Under the pieces are notes generated by a model. That model had not been told where the DNA came from, ran no database searches, and was given only the letters and a program-made list of their open reading frames with translations. This document shows positions 23,946 through 32,644 of a DNA stretch of 47,838 nucleotides, piece after piece. This DNA comes from Peptococcaceae bacterium (GTDB lineage: Bacteria > Bacillota > DSM-521 > Neomoorellales > Neomoorellaceae). The stretch lies in NCBI GenBank assembly GCA_003509545.1, contig DOLC01000074.1:1-47838 (forward strand). The letters are read 5' to 3'. Position 1 is the first letter of the stretch. Every line of letters starts with the position of its first letter. The position numbers were made by a program, and so were the translations under genes.

Positions 23946-24548
23946 TTGCAAGCTTTAGGTATACCTCTATCTTTTGTACACCATACCACAGGTTACCTCC
24001 TGGACCAGCTAGCGGCCAAGGATAGGGTAACGGTAGTTCACAGCGTGCATGTCGCCCTAGTGGCGTCCAGGCTAGCGCGGGAGATGGGTTTAAAAACCGA
24101 AGCGAAGTGGGTCTATGAAGCAGGTCTCTTGCACGACATCGGCAAGTTGTACATATCAGAAGAATTGCTGGTTACCAGAAAAGTTTTTAGCCCTCAGGAA
24201 AGGCAAGCCATGCAGCTACACGTAACATATACCCAGGGGATCTTGAAAGGTTACAATTACCCTCACCAGCTTATCGAGGCCTGCTACCAGCACCACGAGC
24301 GGCTGAACGGGTCGGGCTATCCCCTGGGGTTAAAAGGAGACCAAATCTCGGTAGGAGGCAGGATCTTGGCCGTCGCTGACGTGTTCACGGCCCTGGTAAC
24401 TCCTCGGCCCTACCGCAACGCGCTCTCAGTCAAGCAGGCCATAGAAATAATGTTGCAGGAGACCAACTCCGGCCGGCTGGCGGTGGAGGTAGTGAGTTGT
24501 CTGGTGGGGAGGGCCAGCGAGTACGCCGACCTGTGCAGGCAAATTTAG
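23946..24548 (+). CDS. HD-GYP c-di-GMP phosphodiesterase
   Basis: The 200-residue protein is a nearly bare HD-GYP domain. Metal-binding and signature motifs are HSVHVA, LLHDIGKLY, HVTYTQGIL and HHERLNGSGYP, followed by VADVFTAL. HD-GYP enzymes hydrolyse c-di-GMP to GMP. No receiver or sensor domain is attached. The TTG start at 23946 follows GGCGGAGG by 9 bases. It is 38 bases after the HPt gene and ends the chemosensory block, so it may be controlled by phosphotransfer or protein contact. A large hairpin follows. Confidence 0.92.
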   Translation: MQALGIPLSFVHHTTGYLLDQLAAKDRVTVVHSVHVALVASRLAREMGLKTEAKWVYEAGLLHDIGKLYISEELLVTRKVFSPQERQAMQLHVTYTQGILKGYNYPHQLIEACYQHHERLNGSGYPLGLKGDQISVGGRILAVADVFTALVTPRPYRNALSVKQAIEIMLQETNSGRLAVEVVSCLVGRASEYADLCRQI

Positions 24549-24550
24549 TG

Positions 24551-24612
24551 AGCCCTGCTATGGGGAACAAGGATGCTTTTACCGCGCCCTGGCCGAGCAG
24601 GGCTAACTTTTT
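24551..24612 (+). terminator. Long hairpin with U-run after the chemosensory operon
   Basis: AGCCCTGCT (24551-24559) pairs with AGCAGGGCT (24596-24604), a 9-bp stem with a 36-base intervening segment, followed by AACTTTTT. It lies between the HD-GYP and rsbR genes and may separate the two operons. The loop is long for a classical terminator. Confidence 0.55.
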
Positions 24613-24689
24613 GGAGGAAAAAGAAGAACTATGTAGAAATCAACACTAAGACCTTTTATTATACTACGAGTAGTGGAGGGAAATAGTTT

Positions 24690-25445
24690 ATGGATACAGG
24701 GCAAGTAACAGGAATAGTGGGTAAACTCTCAGCGGAAAGCAGGCAGAGGGACTTGTGGCGCCAATTCTTGGAGGCAGCCTTGGCCGGTAGCCAAGACGAA
24801 AAGGCTACATCTGGCATGGCCGAAGCTTTACGCTCTTTACTGGAAGAGCTGGGCGAAAAAGAGGTAGCGGACAGGATAATAGATATTGGTAAGGAGGAAC
24901 CTTCCTTCCCAGTTACTGACATGCTCAGGGCCGTAGTAGAGATTTCCGGCGAGATGCGGCGCGAAAATGAAACCACCTTAAAGCAGCTCCGCCAAATGCT
25001 GTCGGAGCTGGCCACCCCTATTATCCGTATATGGAAGGACATGCTGCTTGTGGCCATGATCGGCAACATAGATAGCCAGCGAGCTCAGGACATCGCGGAA
25101 AGGTTACTGCACCGGGTAAGCTCTTCCAGAGCCAAGGTGGTGCTGGTAGACGTTACGGGTGTCCCCATGATCGATACAGTGGTCGGGGGATTCCTTATAG
25201 AGATGTTTAATGCCATAAAGTTCCTGGGGGCGGAAGTGATTCTTACAGGTATTAAACCGGAAGTTGCCCATACCCTTGTCAAGCTAGGGGTAGATTTCCG
25301 GATGGTTTCCATAGCCAGGGATTTGGAGGACGCCCTGCGTAAAGGAATAGCTATTACCATGGAAGAAAGGAACAGGCGCAAGCAGCTGGCCCTGAGCCTG
25401 GCAGGCAATGAGGCGGGGGAAAGCGGTGAAGATGATGACCTATAA
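24690..25445 (+). CDS. rsbR: RsbR-type stressosome protein
   Basis: The 251-residue protein has a variable N-terminal domain of about 115 residues (helical, not a recognised heme or LOV domain) and a C-terminal STAS domain. The STAS domain begins ATPIIRIWKDMLLVAMIGNID and carries candidate phosphorylation threonines in VPMIDTVV and VILTGI, as in RsbR. RsbR and RsbS form the 1.8-MDa stressosome that traps RsbT. The order rsbR-rsbS-rsbT-rsbX follows. The ATG is preceded by TGGAGGGAAATAGTTT. The input signal is not evident. Confidence 0.93.
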   Translation: MDTGQVTGIVGKLSAESRQRDLWRQFLEAALAGSQDEKATSGMAEALRSLLEELGEKEVADRIIDIGKEEPSFPVTDMLRAVVEISGEMRRENETTLKQLRQMLSELATPIIRIWKDMLLVAMIGNIDSQRAQDIAERLLHRVSSSRAKVVLVDVTGVPMIDTVVGGFLIEMFNAIKFLGAEVILTGIKPEVAHTLVKLGVDFRMVSIARDLEDALRKGIAITMEERNRRKQLALSLAGNEAGESGEDDDL

Positions 25446-25797
25446 GGATAGGGTCGTGCCCATCCTAAGGGTGGCCGACTATCTCCTGGTGCCCATCCAG
25501 ATCGACCTGGATGACAGTACGGTCGGCCGGTTGCAAAAACAGCTCATGGAAGAAATCGAGCGGACGAGGGCCAGGGCAGTCATCCTGGATGTACGGATGG
25601 TAGAGGTGATAGACAGCTATATCTCTTATACCCTTTCTGAAACTGCTGCTATGGCCCGTCTCATGGGATGCCGCACTATATTGTGCGGCATCCAGCCTCC
25701 TGTAGCTTTGACGCTGGCCCAAATGGGCGTGGTATTGCAAGAACTCGTGGTAGCGCGGGATCTCGAACATGCCCTGGTACTGGCCAGCCTGTCCTAG
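25432..25797 (+). CDS. rsbS: RsbS-type stressosome STAS scaffold
   Basis: This is a single STAS domain of about 121 residues: VPILRVADYLLVPIQIDLDD, then LDVRMVEVIDSYISYTL with the Ser of VIDSYIS at the position phosphorylated by RsbT in Bacillus subtilis. It forms the stressosome core with RsbR. Two adjacent ATG codons (25432, 25435) are possible starts; a frame from 25408 is too long. It overlaps rsbR by 14 bases. Confidence 0.92.
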   Translation: MMTYKDRVVPILRVADYLLVPIQIDLDDSTVGRLQKQLMEEIERTRARAVILDVRMVEVIDSYISYTLSETAAMARLMGCRTILCGIQPPVALTLAQMGVVLQELVVARDLEHALVLASLS

Positions 25798-25811
25798 GAG
25801 TGGGGTTAAAG

Positions 25812-26267
25812 TTGGTGGGGGAAAAGATAGAAACTTTGCTTGAGAGCCCGGCCCACGAGTTTGATGTGGTAGTCCGCATCGCTCGAGAAGAAGATATTGC
25901 GGTAGCGCGGCAGATGGCCAAGCAGTTGGCCCAGGAAACGGGTTTTTCCCTGGCCGATGTTACTAAGATAGCCACGGCCGTCTCCGAGCTGGCTCGGAAC
26001 ATATACAGATACGCCAAAGAAGGCAGGATAATGATAAGGAAGCGGCTGGAGGATAGAGACGGCCCCTGTATAGAAGTAATTGCTGCCGACCGTGGCCCCG
26101 GCATCTCGGATGTAGAGCTCGTCCTGACTAGAGGTTACACCACTTATGAGCGCAGCCTGGGTATAGGCCTTTCGGGAGTAAAGCGGCTTATGGATTCCTT
26201 CGAAATTTACTCGGAAGTGGGGAAAGGTACAGTGGTCATTACCGAGAAGAGGAGGCGCAAATTTTGA
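25812..26267 (+). CDS. rsbT: RsbT-type switch kinase
   Basis: RsbT is a GHKL serine/threonine kinase that phosphorylates RsbR/RsbS, is released, and activates its target protein. The 151-residue protein shows the N-box TAVSELARNIYRYA, the G1 box DRGPGISD and the G2 region SLGIGLSGVKRLMD. TTG 25812 lies 11 bases after AGGAG; the adjacent GTG 25815 is also possible. The longer frame starting in rsbS is rejected. The stop overlaps the rsbX start (TTTTGA). Confidence 0.93.
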   Translation: MVGEKIETLLESPAHEFDVVVRIAREEDIAVARQMAKQLAQETGFSLADVTKIATAVSELARNIYRYAKEGRIMIRKRLEDRDGPCIEVIAADRGPGISDVELVLTRGYTTYERSLGIGLSGVKRLMDSFEIYSEVGKGTVVITEKRRRKF

Positions 26268-26875
26268 CCTTATCTAAACGGGCCACGGAGGGTCACGGGT
26301 GGAAGGTGTGGTCGTGCTGGAGACCGCGAACGGGGTATGCAGTGGGTGGCGACTTGTGCTACGCCTATAGTGTAAAGGATAAGCTTTTTATTGCCGTAGT
26401 GGATGTGCTGGGGCATGGTGAGGAAGCTTACCGGAGTGCAGAAGGGCTGTATAAGATTTTGGAAGAACATAAAGAAGATTTGCTGGTAGTGTACAGTAAT
26501 ATCGAGAGGGCCGCTGCCCAAGCCCGGGGCTGCGCCCTTTTTCTGGGCACCTTGAGCGGGAGCACTTTAAGTTATATTATGGTAGGGAACATAAGGGGCT
26601 GGGTGATCGAGGATAAAAAAGGGCTAGAGGCTTTGCTGGGACAGCCTGGAGTGGTAGGGGGAAGGAGGCTTATACCGGTCGTGCGGGATATCAAGACCGG
26701 GGATTCTTCCCGCATAATAGTGTGCTCTGATGGAATTAGGCGCAGCTTTGTGCCCGGCCGGGACAGTGGGCACCTTTTGGAGTGCGATGGAATGCACGTA
26801 GCGGTAAGAATATTAGAGGAGTACGGTATTCCAGAAGATGACGCCAGCGTGCTGGTAGGGAGGAGGTGCAGCTAA
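26264..26875 (+). CDS. rsbX: RsbX-type PP2C phosphatase
   Basis: The 203-residue PP2C/SpoIIE-like phosphatase shows AVGGDLCYAY, VVDVLGHGEEA, CALFLGTLSG and the metal-binding IVCSDGIRRSF. RsbX resets the stressosome by dephosphorylating RsbS and RsbR. The start is TTG 26264 within the rsbT stop region. It is followed by a diguanylate cyclase gene rather than by rsbU-rsbV-rsbW-sigB. Confidence 0.92.
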   Translation: MTLSKRATEGHGWKVWSCWRPRTGYAVGGDLCYAYSVKDKLFIAVVDVLGHGEEAYRSAEGLYKILEEHKEDLLVVYSNIERAAAQARGCALFLGTLSGSTLSYIMVGNIRGWVIEDKKGLEALLGQPGVVGGRRLIPVVRDIKTGDSSRIIVCSDGIRRSFVPGRDSGHLLECDGMHVAVRILEEYGIPEDDASVLVGRRCS

Positions 26876-26877
26876 AG

Positions 26878-27699
26878 TTGGCTTCAGAAACTTTTTATAC
26901 TACTTACAAGAATTATCTGGAGCGGTATGTCTGCGAGGGCGGGACGGAGGGAGTACTGCTGGAAGCCTATCAGGACCTGGCCTGTAGCCTGGATGATAAC
27001 CACGTGCAAGCGGCTAATATTTTAGATATACATACCAGGGCCCTCCGGGAAGTAATGGGTATCAGGCGGGATAGCGATTCCATCCAGTGGATATATATTG
27101 ACCGCGCTACGGAATTCCTGGCTCAGATATTAGTAGTCATAGATACCTTTCTCTTGCAGCTCAAAGACAGAATAGAACACGACCCGCTTACGGGACTGTA
27201 TAACCGCCTAGCCCTATACCCTATATTGAACCACCTGCTCAAAGAGGCCCAGGAAAAGGGAAAGCCTCTGGTAGTGGCTATGCTGGACCTGGATAATTTT
27301 AAAGTGATCAACGATCAGTTTGGCCATCGCGTAGGCGATGAGGTGCTACTGGCCACGGCTGGCATTATAAAAAAGGCGTTGAGGGCTGGGGACAAGGTGG
27401 TCCGGTACGGCGGAGAGGAATTTGTTATTATACTGGCAGATACCAGTTTGCACAGGGCCCAGATTGCTTTGGAACGCATAAGGTCCCAGATAGCAGGGCA
27501 GCGCCTCCTACCTGGCCTTGATGTCCCTATCACTGTCAGTATAGGAGCTACGGAATTTAGCGGCAAGGGAACCACTAGCGTCAATGACTTGATAGCGCAG
27601 GCTGACGAAGCCATGTACCGGGCTAAGAGGGAAGGAAAAAACAGGGTTATCTGCGGGGAGCTTGGGTGTACGGAAGAACATTTGCCAGGCAACCCGTAG
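26878..27699 (+). CDS. Diguanylate cyclase with RsbU-like N-terminal domain
   Basis: The 273-residue protein has an N-terminal helical domain (YTTYKNYLERYV, AANILDIHTRALRE) resembling the RsbT-binding N-terminus of RsbU. A GGDEF domain follows: DPLTGLYNR, LDLDNFKVINDQFGH and an intact active site RYGGEEFVI. Published work on the Moorella thermoacetica stressosome proposed this exact arrangement: RsbT output onto c-di-GMP synthesis instead of sigma-B. TTG 26878 is 11 bases after AGGAGG; GTG 26866 sits inside that ribosome site. There is no obvious RxxD inhibitory site just before the active loop. Confidence 0.92.
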   Translation: MASETFYTTYKNYLERYVCEGGTEGVLLEAYQDLACSLDDNHVQAANILDIHTRALREVMGIRRDSDSIQWIYIDRATEFLAQILVVIDTFLLQLKDRIEHDPLTGLYNRLALYPILNHLLKEAQEKGKPLVVAMLDLDNFKVINDQFGHRVGDEVLLATAGIIKKALRAGDKVVRYGGEEFVIILADTSLHRAQIALERIRSQIAGQRLLPGLDVPITVSIGATEFSGKGTTSVNDLIAQADEAMYRAKREGKNRVICGELGCTEEHLPGNP

Positions 27700-27737
27700 C
27701 TTTAAAGTGGTTCAAGGTGGAGGTATTTTCAGCACTC

Positions 27738-29369
27738 ATGGTTTCTAAGGAATTCCTGACAGAATTGTTAGAAATACTTCAAGGAAGCAATGAAACAACT
27801 GCTGGCCATACAGACTTGGGGGCAGACTTGAAGTGTCTGCTCCACCAGATGTGGCATTCTATCGGAAACATATCAAACTTTTTAGAAATCTGCCAGCGGG
27901 CTATGGAAATTGGCCGGCTATTTTATGGCCGCGAGGTGCCTACGGAGCGGGTGCTTAAAGAACTTGTCGCCCTAGCAGATATTGCTTTAAGGGATTATTT
28001 TAGTTCTCAGGAGCTTCCCCTTCAGGAGGGAGAGCGCCTAAAACAATTCCTGATCGGTGCCATTCTGGAGCTTGGTTGCGTATCCCTGGGCTATCAGGAT
28101 GAGGCGTTCAGGATCCTGAAGATACTTTCTGAAACGGATCCCTTGACCGGCCTCTTGAGCAGGGAGCGCTTCCAAAGGGAAATCGACGTAGGGCTGGAGT
28201 ACGCCAAGCGGGAGCGGGAAACTTTAAACGTCATCTGGGCCGACGTGGATGACCTGAAGCTGGTCAATGATCTCTACGGTTATGCGGTGGGCGATGCAGT
28301 CCTGCGCGCCGTATCGGACGTTCTTAAAGAAGTGTTTTCTTCTTTAAATGCGGTAATTTCCAGGACTGGTAGTAATTCCTTTGGCGTCATTGTACCTACT
28401 AAGGACCTGAGCGAGGTGTTGGTCCTCGCTGAAACCTTCCGGCAAGCCGTAGAACACCAGCGCCCTATAGAGGACGATTTTGGGGTTACGGTTAGCATCG
28501 GAATATCTTCCTACCCTCTGCACGGTATGGCGGCCAACGACCTCGTGGCTGCGGCGGAAATGGCCGCTATAAAGGCTAAACGATTGGGGAAGAACAGGAT
28601 AGTGGTGCTGGACGTTAACGCAGGGACTGCGGACTTAACTGTGCTGCATGAGAAGAGCCTTATCTTGAAGGAAGCTTTGCAGAGGCCGGAAGGAGTTATA
28701 CCGTATTTCCAACCCATTGTGGATATCGAAGCGGATAACATCATTGGATACGAGGTCTTGGCGAGGATACAGTACCAGGGGCGGGTCTTGCCAGCTGCAG
28801 CTTTTGCCGAGCTCGCTGAAGACATAGATGTCATCCACTCCCTTACAGAACGAGTGCTGGAAAAGGCGCTCTGGAAGTTTGGCCAAAAAGACAGCGACCA
28901 TTTGATCTTTGTAAACTGCGCCCTCCGAGAGGTAGAACGTGAGGACCTGGTCGAGAAGCTTTCTCGCATGTTAAAACATAACGGGATAAGGCCCGACAGG
29001 CTGGTAGTGGAGTTAACCGAGCGCCAGGCGGTAAGGGACGTCGCCAGGGTACATGCCTTTGCGGCCGAGCTGCAGAATGCGGGTATGAGGCTAGCCCTGG
29101 ACGACTTCGGCAGCGGTTTTTCCTCGTTTTTGTACCTTCGCCAGTTCGATTGTTACTTTGTAAAAATCGAGGGTTCATTGATCAGGGATATCACCAGGAG
29201 CGCCAGGTGCAAGCTGATAGTGGAGCATATCGCCGCGTTGCTGCGCAGCCTGGCCATTGAGCCCATTGCTGAGTGGGTGGAGACGGCAGAGGCCTGCGCT
29301 ATTCTCAAGCGGTTCGGGGTAAATCTTTGCCAGGGTTACTATCTCGGGCTGCCTTCACCAGATATATAA
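27738..29369 (+). CDS. Degenerate GGDEF plus EAL protein, likely c-di-GMP phosphodiesterase
   Basis: From ATG 27738 it is 543 residues. An N-terminal helical region of about 135 residues is not recognised. The GGDEF domain (DPLTGLLSRERF) has its active loop replaced by RTGSNSFGV, so cyclase activity is unlikely. The EAL domain keeps catalytic positions: GYEVLARI, FVNCAL, VELTER, LDDFGSG, FVKIEGS, AEWVET and CQGYYLG. It probably degrades c-di-GMP, with the dead GGDEF as GTP sensor or dimer interface (inference). The ATG is 14 bases from GGTGGAGG, so the start is uncertain. Confidence 0.88.
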   Translation: MVSKEFLTELLEILQGSNETTAGHTDLGADLKCLLHQMWHSIGNISNFLEICQRAMEIGRLFYGREVPTERVLKELVALADIALRDYFSSQELPLQEGERLKQFLIGAILELGCVSLGYQDEAFRILKILSETDPLTGLLSRERFQREIDVGLEYAKRERETLNVIWADVDDLKLVNDLYGYAVGDAVLRAVSDVLKEVFSSLNAVISRTGSNSFGVIVPTKDLSEVLVLAETFRQAVEHQRPIEDDFGVTVSIGISSYPLHGMAANDLVAAAEMAAIKAKRLGKNRIVVLDVNAGTADLTVLHEKSLILKEALQRPEGVIPYFQPIVDIEADNIIGYEVLARIQYQGRVLPAAAFAELAEDIDVIHSLTERVLEKALWKFGQKDSDHLIFVNCALREVEREDLVEKLSRMLKHNGIRPDRLVVELTERQAVRDVARVHAFAAELQNAGMRLALDDFGSGFSSFLYLRQFDCYFVKIEGSLIRDITRSARCKLIVEHIAALLRSLAIEPIAEWVETAEACAILKRFGVNLCQGYYLGLPSPDI

Positions 29370-29403
29370 TCCTGGCTGTCAAGACTGTTAATGGCCGGAG
29401 GGA

Positions 29404-29757
29404 TTGACTTTGGAAGAAGCCGCCAAGGATATTATCGTCCGGTACGAGACACTTCTTAAAGAAATGTGGTCGGAGTCGGCAAAATACCTGGGAACACTTT
29501 CTACCAATCTGCTGGTAGAACGGGTGGTTTGGGAACTATCCCAAGAGTACCCGGCTGTCCGGCTCCTCAAGTACGGGCCCGAGGGTATATCTTGCGCTCC
29601 CATGCAGGTAAACGAGGAGAAGAGCTTTAATGATCTTGAGGAGATGTTCATGAGGTTTGTTACCAGATATGTTTCCATCCTGGCCAAGTTATTGGGCCAC
29701 GAGAGGGCAGAGGAGATCAGGAAAAAGATAATCACGGAGTTCGGCGGTGCTTGCTGA
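29404..29757 (+). CDS. Small helical protein of unknown function before KaiC-like gene
   Basis: The 117-residue protein is mostly helical by composition, with a conserved-looking centre (AVRLLKYGPEGISCAPM) and a C-terminal helix (RFVTRYVSILAKLLGHERAE). It has no signal peptide, membrane segment or metal motif. The TTG start follows GGCCGGAGGGA. It precedes the KaiC-like gene with a frame overlap or close spacing, so the two are probably co-translated and may interact. No family was recognised. Confidence 0.7.
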   Translation: MTLEEAAKDIIVRYETLLKEMWSESAKYLGTLSTNLLVERVVWELSQEYPAVRLLKYGPEGISCAPMQVNEEKSFNDLEEMFMRFVTRYVSILAKLLGHERAEEIRKKIITEFGGAC

Positions 29758-29779
29758 TTTAGGGAGGGGCGAGAAAATT

Positions 29780-31183
29780 ATGGTCAGGCTGGTCACGGGG
29801 ATAAAAAATCTCGACCACATCCTTGAGGGAGGAATCCCGGCCTATTCTATAAACATTGTTTCCGGTGCCCCCGGCAGCGGTAAAACGATTTTAGTCCAAA
29901 ACATCATATTCAACTGTGCCAGGCAGGGAGTGAAGACCCTATATTTAACTACTATATCGGAATCTCAGTTTAAGATGGTGCGGAACCTGGAAAAATTTCG
30001 TTTTTTCCAGGACGAATTACTGGGTGATAAGATTGTGTACGACGATCTGGGCATGATACTGCGCACACAGGGTGCCAGTCAGGCTCTCCAGTATTTGGGC
30101 GACTTGGTTAAAAAATACCTACCAAATATAGTCGTCATCGACAGTATAAAGGTTATTAGGGATTTATTTCCGGATGAGAAGAATTTTCGCATGTTCCTGT
30201 TTGACTTGGCCGCTACCTTATCCGTATGGGAGATAACCTCTTTCCTCATCGGAGAATACGAAGAGCAGGAGCTCACGCGTCTGAGCGAGTTTGCTATCGC
30301 TGATGGAATTTTTCACTTGTATGGCCAGGAAGAAAAACGTTTCCAGAAACGGTATATGCGTATCTTAAAAATGAGGGGGACTAATTATCAACAGGGCGAA
30401 CACCTCTTTCAGATCAGTTCCAATGGTATAGAAGTTTATCCCCGGATGAAACCGGAAGGAGAGGAGCTGCACTACGAAATCAAGCACGGGAGAAAAAAGT
30501 TTGGTATTCCGGGGCTGGATGAAATGTTGGGGGGTGGCCTGCGAGAGGGCACGATTACCCTTGTTTCCGGCGCCACGGGCTCTGGCAAGACCCTTCTAGC
30601 CTTAAAGTTTTTAATAGAAGGGGCTTCTCGCGGGGAACAAGGTGTATTTGTCTCCTTTGAAGAATCAGCGAGACAGTTACAAAATACTGCTAGCCAACTG
30701 GGGTGGGATATAAGCAATTTCTTACACAGCGGCCAGTTAGACATCAGGTTTATTTCCCCGGTGGAGCTGGATGTAGATAAACACGCCTTTGAGATAATGG
30801 AAATGATAAAAGAGAAAAGCGTAGAAAGGTTTGTCATAGATAGCATTTCCTCTTTTGAGAACAGTGTCTCTGACCTAAAGAAGTATAAAGACTATCTCTG
30901 GGCTATCGGACAAGTTCTGCGCAAGCAACATGTTACTGCGATATTCACCTCAGTAAACGAGAACCTGTTTTCTTCTCTCGTCGTGTCCAAATCTCAAATA
31001 TCTCTTATCGCGGACAATATCATTTTCTTGCGATACGTAGAAGACCGCGCGGGCATAAGGAAAGTGCTGGGAGTATTAAAGGCCCGCGGTAGCAACCACG
31101 ATAAGGATTTGAGAGAGTACGAAATTACTTCAAGCGGCATAAATATCCTGGGCAAGCTAGACAAACCTGATATGCTGAGGTAA
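29780..31183 (+). CDS. KaiC-like dual RecA-domain ATPase
   Basis: The protein of about 467 residues has two RecA/KaiC domains with Walker A motifs GAPGSGKT (near residue 28) and GATGSGKT (near residue 264). The catalytic glutamate pair is kept in the second domain (FVSFEESARQLQ) but reads TISESQF in the first. At the circadian KaiC phosphosite region it reads KSQISLIAD: the Ser is kept, while the neighbouring Thr is Leu. ATG 29780 follows AGGGAGGGGCGAG; a longer frame from 29747 is unlikely. KaiA and KaiB are not encoded here. Its role in this signalling operon is unknown. Confidence 0.9.
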   Translation: MVRLVTGIKNLDHILEGGIPAYSINIVSGAPGSGKTILVQNIIFNCARQGVKTLYLTTISESQFKMVRNLEKFRFFQDELLGDKIVYDDLGMILRTQGASQALQYLGDLVKKYLPNIVVIDSIKVIRDLFPDEKNFRMFLFDLAATLSVWEITSFLIGEYEEQELTRLSEFAIADGIFHLYGQEEKRFQKRYMRILKMRGTNYQQGEHLFQISSNGIEVYPRMKPEGEELHYEIKHGRKKFGIPGLDEMLGGGLREGTITLVSGATGSGKTLLALKFLIEGASRGEQGVFVSFEESARQLQNTASQLGWDISNFLHSGQLDIRFISPVELDVDKHAFEIMEMIKEKSVERFVIDSISSFENSVSDLKKYKDYLWAIGQVLRKQHVTAIFTSVNENLFSSLVVSKSQISLIADNIIFLRYVEDRAGIRKVLGVLKARGSNHDKDLREYEITSSGINILGKLDKPDMLR

Positions 31184-31184
31184 G

Positions 31185-32609
31185 GTGGTAGTCCAATTGG
31201 CCAATAACCTGTTGCTCACTCTTTCAGTAAGATACTGGCAGGAATTCCAAGATACTCTGTCCAAAGTCATGGACGCTAATATTTACATCTTTGATGCCCA
31301 AGGCAATCCTTTTTCCCAATTTAGCCTGCCTATTGAGTTGTGTCGAGAAATAAACAAAGGGGAAACAGTCACAGACAGCGCTTGTCTAGATTTTTATAGG
31401 ACAACCTTTAACCAGTTAAAGGATAGAGAACTCCTTACCTGCCCCCGAGGTATTAAGCTGTGCGTATACAGTCTAGGTAACTATATGCAAAACCTGGGAT
31501 ACATGCTCGTGACCCTTGACACGGGGACAGCACCTTTCGACCGGGAAAAGGAAATGGTATTAAAGGCCAAGGCCTATAACGCTTACCGCACTATTAACGA
31601 GGTTCTGAGTGCCCTCTTGGAAAAGAATTTGTTAGGTTTACAGCGTCTCGAGCTCAACAGCATTTATGAAATCAGCCGCTTAATGACCTCCATTACCGAA
31701 CTAGATAAAGTCTTAGATCTCATCACTAACGCCCTCATTATAATCTATCAAGCAGACTTGTGCTTTGTGGGCCTGAGGATAGGGGACAAAATAAGGATTG
31801 CTCAGGCTAAGGGTGAGTCCGGACACCTTTTAGGAGGAAAAGAGTGGGCTTTGCTCCACCCAGTAATCGAGCGGGTATTTTCTCAAATAGAGCCCTCCCT
31901 ACTGACGGTAGATGAACTAAGAAAGCTAACCGGCGTCTCCCACTTGGAAGTTTCCTCTCATACCGAAATTATCTTGTACCCTCTATGGACTGCCCTGGGA
32001 ATAGTGGGGCTCCTAGGTATAGTGGTTCCTATGTCCTTAGGGGAAAACGGGAAGAGAAACTTGCAAATTTACGCCAATTTTGCTGCTGTAGCACTGGCTA
32101 ATGCCACCCTTGTCAGCCGGCTGGAAGAAGAGGCTAAGACTGATTTTCTAACCGGTTTTTTAAACAAGCGAGCCCTCGGGTTTGCCTTAGTTGAGGAACT
32201 TCAGCGGGCAGCTACATATGGCTATCCGGTGTCCGTCATATTTATAGATCTCGACGACTTCAAGTCTTACAATGATACTTTTGGTCACCTAGCGGGCGAT
32301 GTTGTCCTCCAAAAGGCAGCAGAAATAATAAAGAGCTGCATAAGGGTTACAGATATCGCCTGTCGCCACGGCGGTGAAGAATTCGTGATCATTCTCCCAG
32401 GTACGGGCAATGAAAACGCTTTGAAGGTAGCTGAAAGGATACTGAATTCCCTGGAAAATCATCCTTTCCCCCACCGGCGAATTACAGCGAGTATAGGTGT
32501 CGCCACCTCAAGAGTAGGTGATTCCCTCGACTCTCTTTTGCGAAGGTCAGATGAGGCTTGCTATATGGCTAAAAAGATGGGGAAGAACCGGGTTTATAAC
32601 AATAACTAG
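31185..32609 (+). CDS. PocR-GAF-GGDEF diguanylate cyclase
   Basis: The 474-residue protein has an N-terminal PocR-like sensor domain (FQDTLSKVMDANIYIFDAQG, CPRGIKLCVY), a central GAF-like domain (residues about 165-310) and a C-terminal GGDEF domain. The GGDEF domain shows TDFLTGFLNKRAL, FIDLDDFKSYNDTFGH and an intact RHGGEEFVI site. PocR domains often bind small organic ligands through conserved Cys residues, and several Cys are present here. It follows kaiC with 1 base spacing. GTG 31185 is the outermost start; TTG 31197 is an alternative. Confidence 0.87.
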   Translation: MVVQLANNLLLTLSVRYWQEFQDTLSKVMDANIYIFDAQGNPFSQFSLPIELCREINKGETVTDSACLDFYRTTFNQLKDRELLTCPRGIKLCVYSLGNYMQNLGYMLVTLDTGTAPFDREKEMVLKAKAYNAYRTINEVLSALLEKNLLGLQRLELNSIYEISRLMTSITELDKVLDLITNALIIIYQADLCFVGLRIGDKIRIAQAKGESGHLLGGKEWALLHPVIERVFSQIEPSLLTVDELRKLTGVSHLEVSSHTEIILYPLWTALGIVGLLGIVVPMSLGENGKRNLQIYANFAAVALANATLVSRLEEEAKTDFLTGFLNKRALGFALVEELQRAATYGYPVSVIFIDLDDFKSYNDTFGHLAGDVVLQKAAEIIKSCIRVTDIACRHGGEEFVIILPGTGNENALKVAERILNSLENHPFPHRRITASIGVATSRVGDSLDSLLRRSDEACYMAKKMGKNRVYNNN

Positions 32610-32644
32610 CGGCTAGTTTATGGCTATATTTGGATATGAACGAG

